Assembly: GCA_026419785.1 (NCBI GenBank)
Contig: JAODTK010003799.1
Span: forward strand, 1 to 64,000
Length of the DNA stretch: 64,000 bases
Direction of reading: 5' to 3'
Source: Sclerodactyla briareus
Lineage: Eukaryota > Echinodermata > Holothuroidea > Dendrochirotida > Sclerodactylidae
The stretch's first letter is position 1. Each line of letters starts with the position of its first letter. The position numbers and the translations under genes were made by a program. Shown piece by piece: positions 1-11,179 of the stretch. Under the pieces are notes generated by a model. That model ran no database searches. It worked only from the letters and a program-made list of their open reading frames with translations, and was not told where the DNA came from.

Positions 1-426
1 CTCCAGCATCCGATCCACCCGTTTTTATAACAAACATCATTTCAGAGCAGTTTAGAGGATGTCAAGAGTTGCTGACTTCCTCATGAAGTACATCATCCGG
101 CCGACTCACCTCTAAACACAAAAACAACAATGACTTTAGGAAGAGAGGAGAATTATTAGTAAGAAAAAGTACAGAATGAAAGCAAAACAAAGAGGTGATC
201 AGAGGTTAGATCTCATCAGGACATGCATGAAAAAATACACTACAGTGGTTCATGCAAAAATATACTTTCATTTTGCAAACTTTTAAACACATGCAAGCCA
301 CATCAGCGCAATATCACAGCAATTTCCAATATCTATTCTGAATTAAATGTAACGCACATTCAAACAATGGCATATTGTGAAGAAAAAATAAGGTAGAATG
401 AAATGAAATGATTTATATTACTTTAC

Positions 427-554
427 ATTTTCCCTCTGCTGTTCTGTTGAGGCCACCCTCGTCAACATCCAGTGAGCAATGCCGTTGAGGGTGAAGATTT
501 TTGTTGCATCCGGTTCTCCCATTGGTCTGTTCCTACTAGCGCCTTCAATGTGTC
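427..554 (-). CDS. possible internal exon, product not recognised
   Basis: On the minus strand this block is open for 42 codons between a plausible acceptor (pyrimidine-rich stretch ending TAAG) and a donor-like AAT|GTAAAG. The frame reads around NRPMGEPDATKIFTLNG and IAHWMLTRVASTEQQREN, with protein-like composition. I do not recognise a family. The stretch 451-554 shares anchor words with 959-1058 (GGCCACCCT, CATCCAGTG, CAATGTGTC), so the two may be diverged copies. Nothing else in bases 1-820 could be read as a gene, repeat or RNA. Confidence 0.2.
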
Positions 555-825
555 CTTATGATGGAGTATTGAGATGAGATGCGAAAAACATTTAAAACGT
601 GGGTGAGGAAAGAAGTTTTTTTAACATGGGAATGGAAGAATACCTTCATATTAGGTTCACAAATATAGTCCGGATGTGTGAATTACAGAGAGAGAATCAC
701 AGGAATTCTCTCTTTCTCATCCTCCAATGTCAAAAGAATCAGTAAGAATCTTTCTTCCGTGAGTACAGAGTAAGTCAGGCAATGTTTTACAGCTAATTAC
801 TATGGTAAACCACCTATGCAGTGGC

Positions 826-1258
826 TTAATGAAACAATATTGTTACTGTGTAAACAATGCTATATTTAAATTCCATGCAAGCTTCGTCAGAGCGAATCTC
901 ACATGAATTTAGTATATTCTGCATTTTATACTTGGCTTCTTCCAATGCGTTCGTTAGGGCCACCCTGACGTCATAGCAGGGCTTGCCAGCAATAGCCCAC
1001 AGGCAGAAATTGTGGTGTAACATCCAGTGTATGTTGTACTGGCAGCTCATCAATGTGTCTTTTGATGAATAAAATGAACTGCAAAGCAAAACAAAACGAA
1101 AATAAAAAAAAAGAAAGAGGTCTTGATATATTCCAGATGTCTCCCCGTTTGCCAGCTTCAAGTGCTTGCAATATGACCATATCACCCAAGGGCTTCACAA
1201 GTGCAATAACCAATTTGATAGTGGGAGGCCCAAAAACACCAGTTACGAAGACCAACAA
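826..1258 (-). other. overlapping minus-strand open frames, unrecognised
   Basis: Two minus-strand frames are open here, 971-1258 with a hydrophobic segment GPPTIKLVIALVKPLG, and 826-1185 ending in a charged tail NALEEAKYKMQNIL. No splice sites join them convincingly and no family is recognised. The block partly echoes 451-554. It may be an old duplicated exon or chance open reading. It ends where the hAT-like element begins. Confidence 0.12.
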
Positions 1259-1283
1259 GAATATCTGTGCTAGACACTCCAGT

Positions 1284-3434
1284 CAGTGGCGTAGGAACGA
1301 CATTTTGGTGGGGGGCTGTGTGGGGTGACGGATTGGGGGAGGGGTCTAAGGGGAGGGGGTTTGTCCACCTCCCCTTTTTTTCGGAGAATTTTTGCATTTT
1401 CAGATGACCTTAGATTGCAATTTGGTGCATTAGAGCACTCCAAACCACTTGATTCCTTCCAGAGATATTTTGCAATTTCACATGTCCTTAGATGGGATTT
1501 GCTGCTCTGAATCTTGTAGTTTTTTCTGCCAATTGAGGGCAGTGGCGTTTCTTCTTTGGAGTTGGTCAAATCTCACCTTTCCGGGGAACGCCGAAGTTCC
1601 CGTATCCCACTTTGGGAAATTTTTGCATTTTCAGGTGGCCTTAGATGCAGTTTGGTGCAATATAGGACTCCGAAACACACTTCTTTCCACAAATAATTGT
1701 GCATTCTCACATGTCGCTAGATGCGGTTTGCCTGCTTGAATTTGTGAGTTGCTACGATCGAGGGACAGTAAATAGTCTTTTGGAGTTGGTCTAGTTCTCA
1801 CCTTTCAAGGAACCGTTGAAGTCCCCCTACCCCACTTTGGGAAATTTTTGCATTTTCAGGTGGCCTTAGATGCAGTTTGGTGCAATATAGGACTCCGAAA
1901 CACACTTCTTTCCACAAATAATTGTGCATTTTCGGCATGTCTTTAGATGCGATTGCTGCTCAAGTCTTGTGACGTTTGCTGCCAAATCAAAGGCAGTGGG
2001 TTCCCTTCTTGGGAGTTGATCTAATTCTCACCTTTCAGGGGACCACCAAAGTCCCCTTCTTCCACTTTGAGGAATTTTTTGCATTTTCAGGTGGCTTAGA
2101 TGCAGTTTGGTGCAATATAGGACCCTGAAACACTCGCTTCCTTCCAAATCAATTTTGCATTTTTGAATGTATTAGAAGCGATTTGCTGCTCTGAATCCTG
2201 CGATTTTTTGGCAAATCGAGAGCAGTGAGTTCCTTTCTTTGGGAGTTGGTCTAACACCTCACATTTCAGTGACTACGAAAGGCCCCCCCCCCCCACTTTG
2301 GGAAATTTTTGCATTTTCAGGTGGCCTTAGATGCAGTTTGGTGCAATATAGGACTCCGAAACACACTTCTTTCCACAAATAATTGTGCATTTTCACATGT
2401 CCTTAGATGGGATTTGCTGCTCTGAATCTTGTAGTTTTTTCTGCCAAGTCGAGGGGGGTGGGGGTAAGGGACCTTCTTGGAAAGTGGTCTGATCTCACCT
2501 TTGAGGGGACCGCCAAATACCACCTTCCCACTTTAGAATTTTTCACATTCAAGTGGACTTAGATCCAATTTGTTGCATTGCACTCTAAAAAAAATTGTTC
2601 CAGAAATAGACAAAATTTTGGCATTTCAATGTCGTAGACTTCGGCGATTTGCCAATGTGCTACTCTGGATCTTGATGCATCTTTTTCTGCCAACCTGAAA
2701 ATGAACAGGCCGCAGAGTAAGTTCCAGTTGGAGTGTGCATAAATCTGATAGGTGGGGACTGCCAAGTCTCACCTTTCCCCACTTTGAAAAATGTTGCATT
2801 TCTGGTGCCTTTTTTTTCTTCGACGGTACATAAAATTGCTCGCGCGCCAAACCTTTGGCTCAATCAGTGAGATTTATTTTAAACAACTACGATTGCCGCA
2901 CGGTTGCCGGAGAATTTAGAAAATTGATCGATTCTTTCTGCCTCTAAACTCTCTCTCTCTCGTTTACTTTTCATATCTCTTTGGCGTCTCATTTTGGACC
3001 ATGCGTGGTAAACAGCTTTGCTCCGAAATGGATAGCTGGGAAGGGGGCGGGAGCTTCCTCTCTTATGTCCAAGCCTTTAGCAGATTATTCCAGAACACTA
3101 TTGTAGATATGAGTGTCACCGTTTATATAGGTAGAGAAAAAATAGCTCGAATATCAGACTTTAACAATACAGGCAACGATTTATAATGTAATTTTTGCCC
3201 CAATTGTGGATATTGGTCGAAAATTGGACGATCAGCACAGAAAAAGAAAAATTCAAGCAATCTTACTGAAAAATGAGGAAAAGGGAAAGTGGAAAAGAAT
3301 GAAGGACAATGCTAGTTTGAATCAAAAAGGGGTTCTCGGACCTGTCGAGTGGGCGGGGAAAGGCCCTTCACGCACCCTCCACATTTTCACTAGGGGGCTG
3401 GTGCCCCCCAGCTCCCCCGGTTCCTACGCCCTTG
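1284..3434. mobile_element. hAT-like non-autonomous DNA transposon
   Basis: The left end reads CAGTGGCGTAGGAAC and the right end, reverse-complemented, reads CAAGGGCGTAGGAAC, so the termini are inverted repeats matching at 13 of 15 bases. The 8 bases outside are actccagt on the left and actcccgg on the right, 6 of 8 identical, as expected for an aged 8-bp hAT target duplication. Both ends are followed inside by G/C-rich runs. The 2.15-kb interior has no transposase-like frame. It is filled mainly by a 229-bp tandem array, so mobility would have depended on a relative elsewhere. The hAT assignment rests on ends and duplication length only. Confidence 0.6.
1387..2840 (+). repeat. 229-bp tandem repeat array inside the hAT-like element
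   Basis: The phrase AATTTTTGCATTTTCAG recurs at 1387, 1618, 1843, 2073, 2304, 2537 (degenerate) and about 2788 (degenerate), spacings of 225-251 bp. Each unit also carries a GGCCTTAGATGCAGTTTGG-like segment, a TTTGCTGCTCTGAATC-like segment and a CTCACCTTTC segment. The copies at 1618, 1843 and 2304 are nearly identical over about 90 bp while the one at 2073 differs, which suggests local conversion or higher-order duplication. No coding role is seen. Confidence 0.9.
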
Positions 3435-3472
3435 ACTCCCGGGCATTCAGACAAAAGAATTAATAACATTCA

Positions 3473-3706
3473 TCACCATCCTTTCAAGTCCGATATAAAA
3501 TCCACATCAGCCGAGTGAAATGGTTCATAGCAGCTCACACAACTCTTCCACTTGGTACGCTTCCCGTAGCAGCAGCGTACAGTCCTGGAGAGCACAATTC
3601 CATGCAAACTTGTTAAAGCATACAGTTCTTTATTTGCTCTAATACGGGGTGTTCCAGCAACCGCCATCAATACACTCCCTGATCCTCCTATGTTGAATAT
3701 GTCCAT
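3473..3706 (-). CDS. possible coding block, product not recognised
   Basis: A 77-codon minus-strand frame contains GGSGSVLMAVAGTPRIRANK and a cysteine-bearing stretch RCCYGKRTKWKSCVSCYEP. Composition is protein-like, and an internal ATAG just upstream of the GGSGS stretch could be a splice acceptor. No family is recognised and no clear donor follows before the stop. The rest of 3435-4680 shows only short chance frames, including one of 143 codons on the plus strand at 3690-4121 with no recognisable motif. Confidence 0.15.
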   Translation of the reverse strand: MDIFNIGGSGSVLMAVAGTPRIRANKELYALTSLHGIVLSRTVRCCYGKRTKWKSCVSCYEPFHSADVDFISDLKGW

Positions 3707-4679
3707 ACCAGGTTATTTGGTTCATCTCTGTGACAGGTTATGTATAAACAGTACCATAAATAATATCCTAATGTCTTCCTCTTGGGGGCCAAACACTCAC
3801 TGGCATGAAACATTAAGCTACACACCAAGGTGTTGTATGAAGAAGCCCCACAAGTTTTCAGTGACGGCATTTCTGGATTTTTTAAATTTCTTAAACCACA
3901 TGACTCCTCCTCTGTGTTATGCAGTCAGTTCACCTATACTGAGCAGAACAATGAGTTGTTGTTACATGCCTATTACCATTGAAAATCCAATAATGCAAAG
4001 TAAAATTTCCATACAACATGAGCTTGCAAATTCCTTACACACAAATCACATAACATCATTTCAGTGTGGTAGTGCATGCCTTGTGTATGAACGGTTTTTT
4101 GATGGTTCAAGTCTCTATTAAGTAAATGATCAATTTATGTGTATTGTAGATAGCGAGGAGACAGCAACATCACTACCGCATATATAGAGAAACAGTCCCT
4201 GAAAGATCTCCCGACTGCTGGTGACATTTACACGCGTGGTACAGTTCATTAAATTTCTGGTTATCATACAGAATGTTGGTTATACATCGGATATTAAAAA
4301 CAAGTGGTTCATGACCACTAGTTCTTCCCTTTTGCAATCAGGTTTCATTTTGCCTCAGCATGGTTTCACCAACCCGAGGTGGAAATAGTTCAGATTTGCA
4401 GCTGTGGATGATTATTAAACAGCAGATCTAAAAGTATATAAAGGGGATACAGTGTCGCTGCGTTCCTAAAATAACCTCCAACGACCACACAAATTCCCTA
4501 GGACCAATGTTGATCATATAACAAAGAAGTGGAAATGTGACTAAAAATTGAGTGTGATGCAAATTGGACCAACCTTGAGTCATGCTCTTATTTTGAATAT
4601 ACTCTGGACAAACAGTGGATTGCACACAATATTTCAGAAATCCCAACAAACTTTGAAAATTGCATAACTTCTGCTAATC

Positions 4680-5060
4680 AGAAACACTGATGACTTCCGT
4701 GATCTCAAATCTTACTAAAAATTCTGGGGACTAAAGGATACCCACTAAGTTCAAGCCAAAAATTAAACAATTTCCTAAATTTCACATATATTATGCAAAT
4801 TTACACATTGAATGACCTCCAGTGACCTTGAATCTATTTAAAAGAATCAAAACAAAGATCAACCTATACCCACCAAGTTTCATGGAAATGCTACAAACCT
4901 AATCTTTGTTGAACATTTTGAGGCCAGTAGCATACCATAATCACCAAGTTTTGTAAAAAATCCAACAGACTTTGACATATATTACACAAAAATGGATGAC
5001 TTAATTAGCATATTTGATGTCTAATCAGTTCATCACCTTATATCCTGTCCCATGGCATCT
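4680..5060. repeat. GGTCA-family interspersed repeat, diverged copy
   Basis: Contains the hallmark phrases GACCTCCAGTGACCTTGAA and CACCAAGTTTCATGGAAAT. It shares GGGGACTAAAG and a caagttt/ttcat context with the copy at 27080-27450. Members of this family recur through the window, see 8430, 13610, 26480, 46725, 50885, 52660 and 59320. It is non-coding. Confidence 0.6.
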
Positions 5061-7675
5061 AGGTTTGTTTGTAATCTTGCTAAAAAGCCTAAAAAAAAAA
5101 AAATATGGCCTAATGACCCTACTTAATTAGGACTTTCGTGACCAAAATCAGATCGTCTGGGCCCGCAAACCTCAACATACTTACAATGATTATTTGTAAT
5201 ATGTCTTACCATTTGGAGATATGATGCACACAACATGTCAAAGTGATCTTGAGGATCTATTCCAAAAAAAAACAAAAACGAGCCAGATAATCGAAAAGGT
5301 AGCTTGAAATCCCCGATTCTGATTTATGTCATTTCTGTAGGAATATAGGTGATATTAGAGTGCATTTTGGCACTAAAGGGGGTTGATGACATTTGGTAGG
5401 TATTAAATTATTTCAAAATGGCTGATCAATGCTAGGAACAACGGCAAAAGAGCTCCTGAACAGGACATAGGGCTATGGCTTTAAGAAAATCCAGGACATT
5501 ATACTAACTACTGGGCTTTATAGGCCATCGTACCAAATCCTATATAATAAGTGTTTGTAAAATATTGTTATATAGGCAGTTGCTATTCATTCAGGAAGTG
5601 AAAATAATATTAGGACAAATTCTTTTCCCAAACTTCGGTGGGTTTGGTATATTCACCACATTTTCAGCAAAGGCCCAATTAACCTGTGCACACAACCCCA
5701 GGTTTTTATTATGAATTATTAGACAGGTGTAGGGTTTGATTGACAGCATGGCCTAGCAACCTATATAGCAATGAGTACACAACAACTGAGCAGCAATAGT
5801 TTTTCGGGCATGATATTGTTGCATCATTGGCTGTACAATTGTTTATTTGCATTAATGTGGGAGGGGCAAGGAGATTCTGCTAGTTTATCCAATGCCATTG
5901 CTATATACTGCTCCTGGGGATATATTTGGTATATCTATGTGACAGAACTCAATGTCGAATCTATAACTCTTTCCAATGTGGGTTGGCAGGGTACTGAACT
6001 TTACAGCGAAACCTTACTACAGCCTGATGAAAGAGATATTTTTACCAATGTTTTGGAAGGCACAACCCGCACTCTTAGACCAGGGTAGGGCGATGGAAAA
6101 TCTTCTGTCATTTTTAACAAAAACACAAAATTGAAGATGCATGTATAGAGGAAAATGTTTACATTCATGAAATAACTGTAAACAATGCTTCTGTGGTTCA
6201 TCCAGGCAGGGCAGGATCTTGGCCAGAGATGTAATCAAGCCACCAATAGATCAACAACAATAATTCAAGGGAGACAATCTAATAATTATGTTCTGTAAAA
6301 TTCTGCTGCAAAGTGTGATCCGGTGGATGTGTGTGTACAATAATGAGTATGCGTTCAAAGCTTGGACACCCTTATAAAAAGAGAAACTAGAAGTAAAACT
6401 AACAGCTTTCACATGGAAATTTACTTTTGCATCAAAAAGTCAAGTATAGTAAAAATAATTGCTGTCAAGCTACAAGCATCACTGAAACAGCTGTGTGCTT
6501 TTCACGTGACTAGAAATGGTGCAGGGCCAATAGCCTAAAAAAACTCAAAATCTTGTGTGTGGGTACTACAACACAAACCCAGAACTAGTGTGAATTGAAC
6601 TGGGCAATTATAACAACTGTGAAACAACAATTAAGTTGAAACTAAAACAGAATCCAAGGCAATATAAAATAGTACAACACGCCAACTTCAGGGCAATATG
6701 CTGTCACAGGGTCTATAATGGAACCACCTTGGTTCTGATAAGATGAAGCAGTGCACTGTTGATTGGTCTGAAGCTAGAGGACTAAAATCTCCCGTATGTT
6801 GCACACCTTATACCAGACCTTGAGACAAGTACAATAGCCTATCGACCCAACCAGGGAAACAACTATAGAATGTGGATAAATCGGATGATGCAATGTACAT
6901 GGAGCTCTCCAGCCAATACAACATGAGATAAGCTTTGGAGCAAAAACAACCCCAGAATGTAATGATTACCCAGGCTTGCCCATAAACCCCAAATCCTAGT
7001 AAGCACATGCACAATACAGAATACCTCTAACAATGAATACCAGCTTGCTAAACTGCTAACCTGACCCAGGTAATCACCCTGGGTAAACAAGTAACAATAG
7101 AAACATGGGCAGCATGGGTACACTAATCCGAGCGTGTGGATTACTCGGCCCAAGCTAAATCCGATTAAAAAGAGGTGCCTGGGACAGACTGGACAACCGT
7201 AGGAGATGTGGTGTGTGAACTTGAATGGGTGATCCTGGATATTCTGAGGAATGGTCAATGACAATACAATAAGGGAAAGGCAGAGAAAGGTAACATGACT
7301 ATGCTTTGACCCTGTGTCATAATTTAGGTCAAGCTTCTGTGGAATTTTGACAGAAAATTACACTGCACACTTTGTCATCCCTAGTTATATGATTCTGGGT
7401 AACAAATGCGCAACCCAAGAAATAGACCCCCACCAAAGAGTATGGGATGGACATCCAAAATATTATTGAACATGAATATTTTGCCTAAATTTATTAGGCC
7501 AATTCCTCCTGTTCCTGATGGTTTTTCTTTTTACACCCACCAGTACCGTCAACACCACCCTTCTACATGACCAACAACAAGCAGTGTCACCCCTAGCCCC
7601 AACAAGCAGCAATCCTGTTGTTACACATGAGTAAAATGAAAACACAGCAATTGGCATGGCAAAATGTTAGATATG
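5060..7675. other. anonymous AT-rich stretch
   Basis: No gene, RNA or mobile element recognised. There is an A-run near 5090-5102. The open frames at 5771-6088 (+, 105 codons), 6863-7264 (-, 133 codons) and 7463-7657 (-) carry no motif, splice context or codon pattern that argues for coding. Confidence 0.5.
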
Positions 7676-7679
7676 TATG

Positions 7680-7800
7680 TGCAGGCACACACTCAGCCTC
7701 AATTTGCCCAGTGTGTGTTCAGAATTTTTTCAAATGTTGACCACGTGCACATTCACTCTACGAACATTCAAAGATACTAGGCAAATGCTATGCGTTGCTA
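7680..7800. repeat. dispersed repeat piece, echoed at 12800 and 14200
   Basis: The stretch around 7685-7712 (GCCTCAATTTGCCCAGT) returns at about 12812-12830. The next stretch, TTCACTCTACGAACATTCAA, returns at about 14203-14225 followed by the same GATA..AGGCA..TATGC sequence. The echoes are diverged and the element's ends are unknown. Confidence 0.5.
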
Positions 7801-7859
7801 GTACACAGCTAAGTGGTTGGATAGTGAAAGCTGAGGCTGGAGAGTGCAGCCAAACTTGA

Positions 7860-8400
7860 ACACTGCCGAGATGTTTCGATAAGAAACAATGAGCAAACTC
7901 TTCTCAAAGCATTGCTGAAACATGGTAAATCACCATGATGTCTTTCACAGAATACTGCTCTAATTTGATGACATTTGTATTCAATGATATTGAATGGTTG
8001 GTGCTCAGAGCACTACAACAACAACTTTTTGACCAAAACGGGGGAGGCTATTTTTCGCACACATAGGCAGTATGCAAATTCATTCATATGAAACTCATGG
8101 AGGAATCTGAAAAAAATTCCTACCCATCTGTGGGTGTATACTGCCCCCAAATCATAATATATTCTTCATAACACTCTGCCTTACATGAATACCACCGAAA
8201 ATTGATTCAGATCTTTCTAACCCAAATCAAGCACTTAATTTCGCCAATTCAGCAAGTCCAGTAATACCTCCTCCGTTAAGAAACCTTTTGTATTCAAAAT
8301 CAATTCGAACTCCGGGAGTAAAACAGATAAACAGAGCATCCAATGTTGCTGTAGCTCAACGCAACAAATGTAACCAAAAAACAAATGTAGCATTATACAT
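7860..8400. other. anonymous stretch
   Basis: AT-rich sequence with no recognised gene, repeat or RNA. The piece after 8330 grades into the next repeat block. Confidence 0.4.
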
Positions 8401-8429
8401 TGTTAATGTTCAATCTGCCAAAAAGGCAG

Positions 8430-9990
8430 TTCCAAGCAATGGCCTATCACCTTGACCTCCACAAATTAAAAATCACAAAAGTCAATGACCATTGGTCCCA
8501 AGTTTTGTCAGCATCCATTAAGAATGACTGTTTTGCTTCTTTTCATCAGATGAATTCTAACGACCCATATGAAGTTGAATCAAAATCTGCAAACAGCTGA
8601 AAAGAGCTTCCTCCAACAAACAATATGACACACTTTCAAGAAAATCTACTGTACTTTGTAGGAGGAGACACATTTTGGAAATGTCATACATAATGGCCTA
8701 TGAGTGCCCATAGACCTTCACAAGTCAAATGTCTCAGGGTCAATTAACGAATCTGTCCAAGTTTGGGTCGATATCTGTCCACAGAATGACTGTTTTGTGG
8801 TCCAAAGCAATTGTTGGACAAACTGGATAGAGTCGATAGGCTGTAGGGCCCAATTGGGTCTTTGGACCAAAGTCAAATAACCAATTGGTTTGACTATTCC
8901 ATCATTATGACCCCAGCATCAGCACTGTAGAGGGAGAAACATTTTGCGTGATTGCACGTGATGGGCCCTCAGCCCCCAAACTTCTTAGAGCCCTGAAGGT
9001 ACGCAACTAGACCTCCTTATGACCGAACTCACCTCTCTGACTTGTGCATCAAAATTTGTAAAAGCAATTTTGGCCCTAGGCCCACATTGGGCCTCTCCAG
9101 CAAAATTCCCAAACCCTCACAATGGTGTGACCACTAACCAAAGAAGCATACATGTCACTTTCAATAAACATCATTAGTATTGTGGAAGGAGAGCCTTTCC
9201 AAGTAACCAAATACCAATGGGTGAATCATAAATGGGCCCTCAGGCCCAAGTGGGATTGTGGATCCAAAATTCCTGAAAACCTCAGAGGTACGACTGTTAG
9301 AACCATCATTATGACTGAATGTGCAGTACTGTGCACCAAAACTTGTAAGAGAGAAAAGCATTTGCGTAATTCCCCCACATGTGGGGCCCTGGGCCCACAC
9401 TAGCCTTGGTCCTAAATCCTGGGCACCCTTAAGTAACGGCTCATAGACCATCATTATGACCGACATCAGCACTGTGCAACTGACATTTTGGGAGATACAC
9501 CCCAACTGGCCCTGGGCCAAATTCCTGAACACCACCACTGGCCCTCTACCTCAAGGTACATTACATGTAAGAAAAATGACTGCAGCTGTAGGAGGAAATG
9601 CATTTCAAGTACGCATTGTGTGAAAATTTCATAAAATGGGCCCTTGGCCCAAGTGGGACTTGGACAAGTGGGACCTTGGACCAACAATTCCTGAAACCCC
9701 CCTAAAGGTACGGCTGATAGATTATCATTCTGACCGAGCATCATCTCTGTGCACCAAAATTTGAGGAGAAGTACATTTGCAGTTTTCCACTTATTGGCCC
9801 ATTGTGCCCCTTTAATGCCATTTGATGACCTTGACCTTTAGGTGGTCAAAGATGACCCATCAGGCACTAACATTAGTGACCAAGTCTGGTCGAGATTCAT
9901 TGAAACCAAACATTTGGGGGGGTGGCCCAAAAAGCAAAAGTTTACGACTGGATAGATAGGAGGATAGATAGAGAGATGAGTGCATGGGCA
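8430..9990. repeat. GGTCA-family block with degenerate internal units
   Basis: A composite repeat. The phrase ATCATTATGACC, or a close variant, occurs near 8903, 9307, 9449 and 9725. It is usually followed by GCATCAGCACTGTG-like and GGAGAAGCATTTGCG-like words, a GGGCCCTNGGCCCAAGTGGG segment and AAAGGTACGGC. It closes at 9825-9990 with GATGACCTTGACCTTTAGG and a short GATA-rich tail, typical of this family. Short open frames in it are by-products of the repeat. Confidence 0.65.
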
Positions 9991-10865
9991 TCACAATATC
10001 TCCACCAGCAATATGGCTTGTTTTGAGTAAAAAAAAAAAAAGGTGTATGTAAGGGTGAATTTTGCCCTTTTAAAAAATAAAAACCTAATAATAATATTGT
10101 GTAAATTGACCTTGCCAGCTCAAAGTAAAGGATACAAAAACTGGGAACCATACTTGGGAGATTGTGACATTCCTGGATTCTGTAACCTTGATGTATGATA
10201 TGAGTGGATTAATCAATCATACCCTGGTCTATAATGCTGATTCAGGAAGAGGATTGTGCTAAAATATTAGCCTCTTTGTAATACCCATGCACAATGGATT
10301 CTGGGAAAATCTCAGGGGTAACCCTGCGATCCATGGAAGGCCAAATGAGAATTCCAGCCAATAATTCGGGTTTTTACTGTCAGGAACAACAATATGTACT
10401 CAGATTTTTCACATGAAACCATCGAAATTCACTAAAAACAACATAACAAAATTTTAGAGAATATCCTCACAACCTCAAAGTGACAATTCAAATTTATTGA
10501 CTTTTTCTGTCTGGTAAACTGCAACACAAACTAACTCCTGATGCATCACATGTAATCACTCATTTACCACAATGCATTGTGACAATTCCCTTTTGAAAAG
10601 GGTAATGGTTGAGCTTCAAGAATAAACAGGAAAAAATGAAAACCACTTGGCCACCACAAGTGCTTGTTAGGCCTATGTCGCTTTTAGCCATTCCATTGGT
10701 CATATCAAATCACCAAGTGCATGGTTACTGTTTCAACTAAAGACTAGGCTTAGCGGTCAATGACTTGTGCTCGTAATGGTGTATATCCTGTGACATTGCA
10801 CTAATCTATTAATGTACATGACATATTTGTTTGCTCTGTATGCATTGAAATATGGAAATGTATAG
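9990..10865. other. anonymous stretch
   Basis: No gene or element recognised. There is a short A-run at about 10028-10040. The remainder is AT-rich with no long frame. Confidence 0.4.
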
Positions 10866-10867
10866 TC

Positions 10868-11175
10868 TACATCCCTGAAGCTATGCTACAACTGAGGATA
10901 CCAACCCAAACGATACACTACACCATGCCGAATAACCGACTAGGCCTAGGCTGGTCAACCTTGATTCATACCTATCAAGCTATCCTGTTAATGCATTGTC
11001 ATATTTATTCAAGAAATACGTGCTTCACCGTCATTGCTCCCCAGCTATGCGACACCAGGATTCGCATCAAGCAACGATAAAGTACACCAGGTATAACCGA
11101 CTAGGCCTAGGTCTACCTTGATTCATGCCGATCAATCTAATCCTGTTATGCATTGTCATATATATTATTTTTTTT
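10868..11175 (+). repeat. diverged tandem duplication, period about 161 bp
   Basis: The phrase ATAACCGACTAGGCCTAGG occurs at 10932 and 11093. It is followed in both copies by an ACCTTGATTCAT..GATCAA/ATCAA segment and a TGCATTGTCATAT segment, and preceded in both by AGCTATGC. The two copies differ by many substitutions and small indels, so the duplication is old. Confidence 0.75.
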
Positions 11176-11179
11176 AAAT

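Noticed and set aside
1387-2840. CRISPR-like array
   Set aside because: The repeat unit is 229 bp and diverged, with no short repeat-spacer pattern, and the genome is eukaryotic.
5771-7264. host gene suggested by 105- and 133-codon frames
   Set aside because: The frames are on opposite strands, without motifs or splice signals.
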